DNA of 64,000 nt from Vulcanimicrobiota bacterium (GTDB lineage: Bacteria > Vulcanimicrobiota > Xenobia > Xenobiales > JADMJV01): NCBI GenBank assembly GCA_019637395.1, contig JAHBVR010000016.1:160805-224804 (forward strand), in the 5' to 3' direction. The translations under genes were made by a program, and so were the position numbers. Shown here one piece after another: positions 59,776-64,000 of this stretch. The notes beneath the pieces are model-generated. The model was given only the letters and a program-made list of their open reading frames with translations. It was not told the DNA's origin and made no database searches. How positions within the stretch are numbered: the stretch's first letter is position 1; every line of letters begins with the position of its first letter.

Positions 59776-60761
59776 AGCGGGGCGTATCCGTGGGTTTGGT
59801 ACCAATCAATGGCGCGTTGCAGAGCCATGTCGACCGAAGTAGGACGGAACCCCAATTCCCTGACAGCCCGATCATTGGAGAACCACATACGTTTCCGGGC
59901 CATCTTCACACCTTCGAGAGGAATAAAAGGTTCTCGCTTCAGCAGGGTGCCGGTCAGAAAATTCTCGGCCCAGGCCAGACCATAGACAAAGCCGTAGGGC
60001 AGCTTAACTTTCGGAGCCTTCTTCTGAGTCAGCGAGGCCAGTTTCTGCAGAATTTGCTCCAACGTCATATTCTGGTTGCCCAGAATGTAGAGGCGTCCGG
60101 GCTGCCCTTTCTCGGGAGCCAGCAGATGGCCGTCCACCACATCTTCCACCGCCACCAGATTCAACCCGGTGTCCACGAAAGCGGGCATCTTGCCGTTCAG
60201 AAAGTCCACGATAATCTTGCCGGTAGCCGTCGGCTTCCAATCATGAGATCCGATAGGAGTCGAAGGATTAACGATATATACGGGATAGTTCTTAGCGAAG
60301 TCCTGAGCCACCTGCTGGGCCAAAAATTTGGACCGCTTATAGTGACCAATCATGTCATCCAGAGTGACAGGAGTTGTCTCTTCACCCGGCCGGCCCGATT
60401 TCGGAATGCCGATAGCCGCCACCGAACTGGTGTAGACGACCTCTTTGACTCCTTGCTCCCGGCAGGCGCGCAAGAGGTTCTCGGTGCCGTCCACGTTATT
60501 TTCATAGAGCTCACGAACGTTACGCGACCACAGCCGGTAGTCGGCGGCGCAATGGAAAACCCGCTGACAATCCTTGACGGCCGCTCGCAACGACTTGCGA
60601 TCCTTCAAATCGCCGATGGCCGTCTCGAAGCGCTGATCCCGTAGAATCTCGACGCTTTTCGGCGAACGGGCCAGCACCCGTACCTGATGGCCCCGGCTCA
60701 GCAAGGCGCGCACCAGGTGGCTGCCCACGAAGCCCCCGCCGCCGGTAACTAAGACCTGCAT
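59772..60761 (-). CDS. hpnA: hopanoid-associated sugar epimerase/reductase
   Basis: 329 residues. Extended SDR family: the NAD-binding motif TGGGGFVGSHL, the strand VYTSSVAAIG and the catalytic HYKRSKFLAQQV (YxxxK). Full length and the VNPSTPIGSHDWKPTATGK segment (19 residues) fit HpnA. It is thought to act on the sugar-derived side chain or a hopanoid-linked sugar. The start lies 13 bases inside the preceding mini QW-repeat gene. Confidence 0.93.
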   Translation of the reverse strand: MQVLVTGGGGFVGSHLVRALLSRGHQVRVLARSPKSVEILRDQRFETAIGDLKDRKSLRAAVKDCQRVFHCAADYRLWSRNVRELYENNVDGTENLLRACREQGVKEVVYTSSVAAIGIPKSGRPGEETTPVTLDDMIGHYKRSKFLAQQVAQDFAKNYPVYIVNPSTPIGSHDWKPTATGKIIVDFLNGKMPAFVDTGLNLVAVEDVVDGHLLAPEKGQPGRLYILGNQNMTLEQILQKLASLTQKKAPKVKLPYGFVYGLAWAENFLTGTLLKREPFIPLEGVKMARKRMWFSNDRAVRELGFRPTSVDMALQRAIDWYQTHGYAPL

Positions 60762-61012
60762 CGCAAGGCGGCCTCAACCATCGGATGTTGCTGGGGAAGT
60801 CCCATTTTCAGCATGGCTTCGATCACGAGTTCCGTTTCATCTCCGAAGGAACCATCCGCCCGCTGCTGCTGAAACAGATGGTCCAGCGCCCTTCTTACCC
60901 GAGCGGAATGCTGGTTATACCCGTGTTCGGCCAACAGGCAAAGCGCCCGAGCGGTGCCCCCCGGCCAACTCCCGTCCAGGCGCTGCAGGTCCAGAAGCGG
61001 GCCTATCTCCAC
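60749..61012 (-). CDS. 87-residue QW-repeat (terpene-cyclase-like) protein
   Basis: From GTG 61012, which overlaps the purA stop region by ten bases; the 3' end overlaps hpnA by 13 bases. Two QW motifs, QRLDGSWPGG and QQQRADGSFGDE, are spaced about 37 residues apart and separated by helices (GTARALCLLAEHGY, ARVRRALDHLF), as in squalene-hopene cyclase or prenyltransferase alpha/alpha repeats. Complete cyclases are ~630 residues and carry a DXDD motif, which is absent. It could be a remnant or a stand-alone accessory; tight coupling on both sides suggests it is translated. Confidence 0.72.
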   Translation of the reverse strand: MEIGPLLDLQRLDGSWPGGTARALCLLAEHGYNQHSARVRRALDHLFQQQRADGSFGDETELVIEAMLKMGLPQQHPMVEAALRCRS

Positions 61013-62382
61013 AGGCTGGAGGCGCGATGACTACCCACGGAGACGATCTTGATGGGCACACCGATCCATTCTTCCAGCTTCTTCACGTAGGTTTTCGCCT
61101 GCTTCGGCAGTTCCTCAAAAGAGGTCGCCTGACCGAGGCTCTCCCAACCTTCCAGCTCTTCGTAGACCGGCTTGTATTCGTGAAGGTGGTGGATACGGGC
61201 GGGAAAATCGGTGGTGCGCCGCCCCTGATACTCATAGGCCACGCAAACCTTGAGCCTGGGGATGCCGTCGAGCACATCCAGCTTGGTCAGCGCAATCTGG
61301 TTGAGACCGGACATACGCACAGCCTGGCGCACCGCCACGGTATCCAACCAACCGCAGCGACGCGGACGGCCGGTGGTGGTGCCATATTCGGCCCCGACCG
61401 CCCGCAGCCAGCGACCCATCCAGTAGTCATCTCCACTCAACGCCAGCTTCTTTTCCTCGGCCGTCAGGTGGGGCAGGGTGCCACCCGGAACCACTTTGTC
61501 CTGCTCTTTGATACGCTCGTACTCGCCCAACTCGGCCGGGAAGTGCCCCTCGCCGACGCGCGTGCCGTAGGCCTTGACCACCCCCATGCGCACTTCCGGC
61601 AGCACGCAATTGCCCGTGCCCACGTAGCACCCGGCCAGGCCCACGCTGGAAGAGGTCACGTACGGATAAGTCCCCCAGTCCACATCCAGCAGGCTGCCTT
61701 GAGCCCCCTCATAGAGAAAACTCTTCCCCTCGGTGATCAAGCGGGCGATCATGGCGCCGGTGTCGCGCACCTTGCCTTTGATCACCTCGGCGGCGGCCAC
61801 GAACTCCTGGATGATCTGCTCCGGGTCGAGAGGCTCGAGGTTGTAGACCTTCTGAAAAAGGTTGTTTTTCTCGGCACACACTTCTCTCACCCGCTGAGAA
61901 AAATGTTTCAGATCGATCTGACCGTTCTCGTCGATCATGTCGCCCACGCGAAGGCCTCGGCGCCCGGCGCGATCCTCGTAGCAGGGTCCGATACCTTTGG
62001 CGGTCGTGCCCAAGCGGCCGCCTTGTTGCGCATCGACAGCTCGATGCCAGGGCATCACCATGTGAGCACGATCCGAGATAAACAGATTTTCACAACTGAT
62101 GTTTCGCGTCTTCAGATTCTCGATTTCCTTGACCAGGAAGAGTGGATCGACGACCACGCCGGCGGCGATGATGTTGACCGTCTCCTGATGCAAAATCCCG
62201 GAAGGAATCAAGTGCAGGGGATACTTCCCATCATCCAGCACAATGGTGTGACCGGCGTTGGCGCCACCATTGAAGCGCACCACCACATCCAAATCGCCCT
62301 TCTGGACCAGCAGGTCGACAATCTTTCCTTTGCCTTCGTCGCCAAATTGGGCGCCGGCAATGAGCACGCTAGGTCTTTTCAT
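61003..62382 (-). CDS. purA: adenylosuccinate synthetase
   Basis: 459 residues, ~30 more than usual. AAGGAG precedes the ATG. Signature motifs: GAQFGDEGKGK (P-loop), NGGANAGHTI, LGTTAKGIGPCYEDR, FLYEGAQGSLLDVD and YGTTTGRPRRCGWLD. It converts IMP and Asp with GTP to adenylosuccinate. An insert of about 30 residues (GEYERIKEQDKVVPGGTLP to DDYWMGRWLR) lies just before the YGTTTGRPRR element. It follows guaB by 15 bases. Confidence 0.97.
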   Translation of the reverse strand: MKRPSVLIAGAQFGDEGKGKIVDLLVQKGDLDVVVRFNGGANAGHTIVLDDGKYPLHLIPSGILHQETVNIIAAGVVVDPLFLVKEIENLKTRNISCENLFISDRAHMVMPWHRAVDAQQGGRLGTTAKGIGPCYEDRAGRRGLRVGDMIDENGQIDLKHFSQRVREVCAEKNNLFQKVYNLEPLDPEQIIQEFVAAAEVIKGKVRDTGAMIARLITEGKSFLYEGAQGSLLDVDWGTYPYVTSSSVGLAGCYVGTGNCVLPEVRMGVVKAYGTRVGEGHFPAELGEYERIKEQDKVVPGGTLPHLTAEEKKLALSGDDYWMGRWLRAVGAEYGTTTGRPRRCGWLDTVAVRQAVRMSGLNQIALTKLDVLDGIPRLKVCVAYEYQGRRTTDFPARIHHLHEYKPVYEELEGWESLGQATSFEELPKQAKTYVKKLEEWIGVPIKIVSVGSHRASSLWR

Positions 62383-62397
62383 GGTTTTCTCCTTCTA

Positions 62398-63882
62398 TCA
62401 GGCGCGGAAGATACTGGTCCCGCCCTCGCGGACGGACTCGACGGTTTGCCTCTCGACCTGGACCTCTTTGTAGAACGAATCTAAATTAGAACAGCCGCAG
62501 GAAGACAGCGTGCCTTTGATGGCCATCAGTTCGCGCGGTAGTCCCTTGTGCAGGCTGCCTTTGTAGAGAACGTAGCCCTCCTCGCCCTCGATCACGAAAC
62601 TACGCGGATCGTCCTGCTGATAGCGCTTGACGTTCTTGGCCCGCGGCGAAGCTTCGCCCCAGTAGGGTTTGACGGTCACTTCGACCTCCGCCAGTTGCCC
62701 GGAGAACATGACCGGCAGGCGCTTCAGAAAGCTGGTGGTCGGGCTCTCCTCGAAGCCGGCGAAATATTTGCCCATCATCAGGACGTCGGCTCCCAGAGCC
62801 AGAGCCACCGACATGTCGCCGCTCGATTCAAGGCCGCCATCGCTGATGACGGGAACATACTTGCCGGTCTTCTGAAAATGGCGGTCGCGGGCCAGGGCAC
62901 ACTGATGCACGGCGGTGGCCTGTCCGCGGCCAATGGCTTTGACCCGGCGCGTGGTGCAGATGGAGCCGGAGCCGATCCCCACTTTGATGGCATCGGCACC
63001 CTGCTCCACCAGATAGTCAAAGCCGGCTTGATCCACCACGTTACCGGCCACGACAGGCACGCCCAGTTTCTTGAGCCGCTTGATGGTGTCTTGCATATAC
63101 TCCGAGAAACCATCGGAAGCATCCACCACCAGAACGTCAGCACCGGCCTCGACCAGGTTCCTGGCCCGTTCCTGATCTTCGGGATGAGTGGAAATGGCCC
63201 CGGCCACTCGCAGGCGCTTCTGAGCGTCTACCACGCCGGCCGGAAACTCGTGGGCTCGACGAATATCGCTGAAGAAGACCACGCTTCTCAGCATCCCCTT
63301 CTCGTCGACCACCGGTAGAACGCCAATGCCCGACTCAAAGATCAGCTTGTTGGCCTCCCCCAGCGACATGCCGTGCCTGCCCACTACCAGCTTGTCCAGC
63401 GGCAACATGCGCTCCTTGACCAGAAGCTCGGCGTCTTGCCAGGGATTATACTTCTTCTCGGTGAGCAGGCCGACCAGCCGGCCCTTTTTATCCACCACCG
63501 GAAAAGTGGAATAGCCGTGCTGGCGCTCCAGGTCGATCACCTTCTGGATCGGCATATCGTCGGAGACGGTGATGACCTTCTCGACAAATCCGGCCTTGAA
63601 GCGTTTGACCGCGCGAATCATGTCCAACTGATCCTGGGCAGGCACGTTGCCGGCCGGAATCACAGCCATGCCGCCGTGCTGAGCCAGGGCGATGGCCAAC
63701 CGGTCCCCGGTCACCGCCTCCATGGCGGCGCTCATGAAGGGGATGTTGAGTTTTAAATCGTGCGTGAGACGAGTGGATAGATCGACCTGGGCGATTCCCT
63801 GGTCCCGGCGCGTGCAGCGCGGCAGCAGAATATACTCGCGGAAAGTACTGGAGAGTTCGCTAGTAAATTTCTCGTTTTCCAT
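62398..63882 (-). CDS. guaB: inosine-5'-monophosphate dehydrogenase
   Basis: 494 residues. Catalytic Cys loop GIGSGSICTTR, phosphate-site GGLESSGDMSVALALG and the flap with PYWGEASPRAKN are intact; two CBS domains (about residues 95-210) lie between, with STFPVVDKKGRLVGLLT and IGVLPVVDEKG. It oxidises IMP to XMP, first step to GTP. No clear Shine-Dalgarno precedes the ATG. First gene of the minus-strand run guaB-purA-QW protein-hpnA-hpnG-hpnI. Confidence 0.97.
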   Translation of the reverse strand: MENEKFTSELSSTFREYILLPRCTRRDQGIAQVDLSTRLTHDLKLNIPFMSAAMEAVTGDRLAIALAQHGGMAVIPAGNVPAQDQLDMIRAVKRFKAGFVEKVITVSDDMPIQKVIDLERQHGYSTFPVVDKKGRLVGLLTEKKYNPWQDAELLVKERMLPLDKLVVGRHGMSLGEANKLIFESGIGVLPVVDEKGMLRSVVFFSDIRRAHEFPAGVVDAQKRLRVAGAISTHPEDQERARNLVEAGADVLVVDASDGFSEYMQDTIKRLKKLGVPVVAGNVVDQAGFDYLVEQGADAIKVGIGSGSICTTRRVKAIGRGQATAVHQCALARDRHFQKTGKYVPVISDGGLESSGDMSVALALGADVLMMGKYFAGFEESPTTSFLKRLPVMFSGQLAEVEVTVKPYWGEASPRAKNVKRYQQDDPRSFVIEGEEGYVLYKGSLHKGLPRELMAIKGTLSSCGCSNLDSFYKEVQVERQTVESVREGGTSIFRA

Positions 63883-63944
63883 AGGAGCGGGCGAGTTCGC
63901 AGGTAGGCAGGGGGTTCCTTCTGCATAAAAACCGCCCCGACATG

Positions 63945-63973
63945 TTGACAGCGCTTGCCCCCCGTGCTAATCT
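63945..63973 (+). promoter_or_regulatory. promoter reading out of the window
   Basis: TTGACA (63945-63950), 17-base spacer, TGC-TAATCT (extended -10, TAATCT at 63968-63973). It faces the right edge, so it should serve a plus-strand gene beyond base 64000 that is divergent from guaB. Confidence 0.6.
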
Positions 63974-64000
63974 CCTCTCCCGGTAACAACAAACCGGACT

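Noticed and set aside
61027..62484. 485-codon plus-strand frame over purA
   Set aside because: Antisense shadow of purA.

Overview
The window is a GC-rich, densely coded bacterial chromosome segment. There are no rRNA, tRNA, CRISPR, insertion-sequence or prophage signatures that I could support. Most genes have Shine-Dalgarno sites of the GGAGG type, GTG and TTG starts are common, and stop/start overlaps (ATGA, GTGA) tie many genes into translationally coupled operons. Hopanoid genes, several type II secretion/type IV pilus (T2SS/T4P) parts, lspA, S46 and S8 peptidases and many unrecognised proteins point to an uncultured environmental lineage with a complex envelope. Eremiobacterota/Vulcanimicrobiota-like or a similar deep phylum is my guess, not something the sequence proves.

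Layout. (1) 1-3401: a T2SS/T4P-like operon with three consecutive GspF-family platform proteins (the first cut by the window edge) and a GspE/PilB-type ATPase. (2) 3404-7373: small and unknown genes and an AarF/UbiB-type kinase-like protein. (3) 7384-10315: etfA, etfB and an acyl-CoA dehydrogenase; 15649-18725 adds a CoA-transferase pair (scoA, scoB) with a second acyl-CoA dehydrogenase. Together these are an acyl-CoA/ketone-body oxidation block. A UvrD-like helicase (13399-15639) ends the second operon. (4) 18790-34619: mixed genes, namely adenosine deaminase, aldehyde dehydrogenase, tandem PilZ, signal peptidase I, a possible glycosyltransferase, an S8 and an S46 peptidase, a MazG-like enzyme, glyoxalase I and several unknown proteins.

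(5) 34716-47436 is the most striking region. Three prepilin-like genes are followed by a response regulator fused to a SARP-type transcription factor. Next comes a 378-residue protein made mostly of 25 consecutive 11-residue GGxGxD repeats, then a membrane histidine kinase and two further GspF proteins. One of these GspF proteins carries a ~530-residue proline-rich N-terminal extension with seven copies of an F-x-x-R-W-(R/K) motif. A two-component pair thus flanks a repeat protein inside a secretion/pilus gene set, and an array of TTCATGA-like direct repeats sits just in front of the repeat gene.

(6) 47421-55161, all on the minus strand: a PGM1-like ATP-grasp ligase, two small unknown proteins, a STAND-type NTPase with helical repeats, a YbjN-like protein, ribosomal protein L21 (rplU), Prp, a small membrane protein and lspA. 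(7) 55177-55556 is a highly structured intergenic region with a 19-bp perfect inverted repeat and a candidate ~140-nt structured RNA ending in an intrinsic terminator, just upstream of hpnH. (8) 55557-63882: hopanoid side-chain genes. hpnH lies on the plus strand; on the minus strand guaB-purA-(mini QW-repeat protein)-hpnA-hpnG-hpnI form one tightly packed run. That run links the two IMP branch-point enzymes to adenosylhopane processing. A frameshifted Uma2-type pseudogene lies between the two hopanoid groups.
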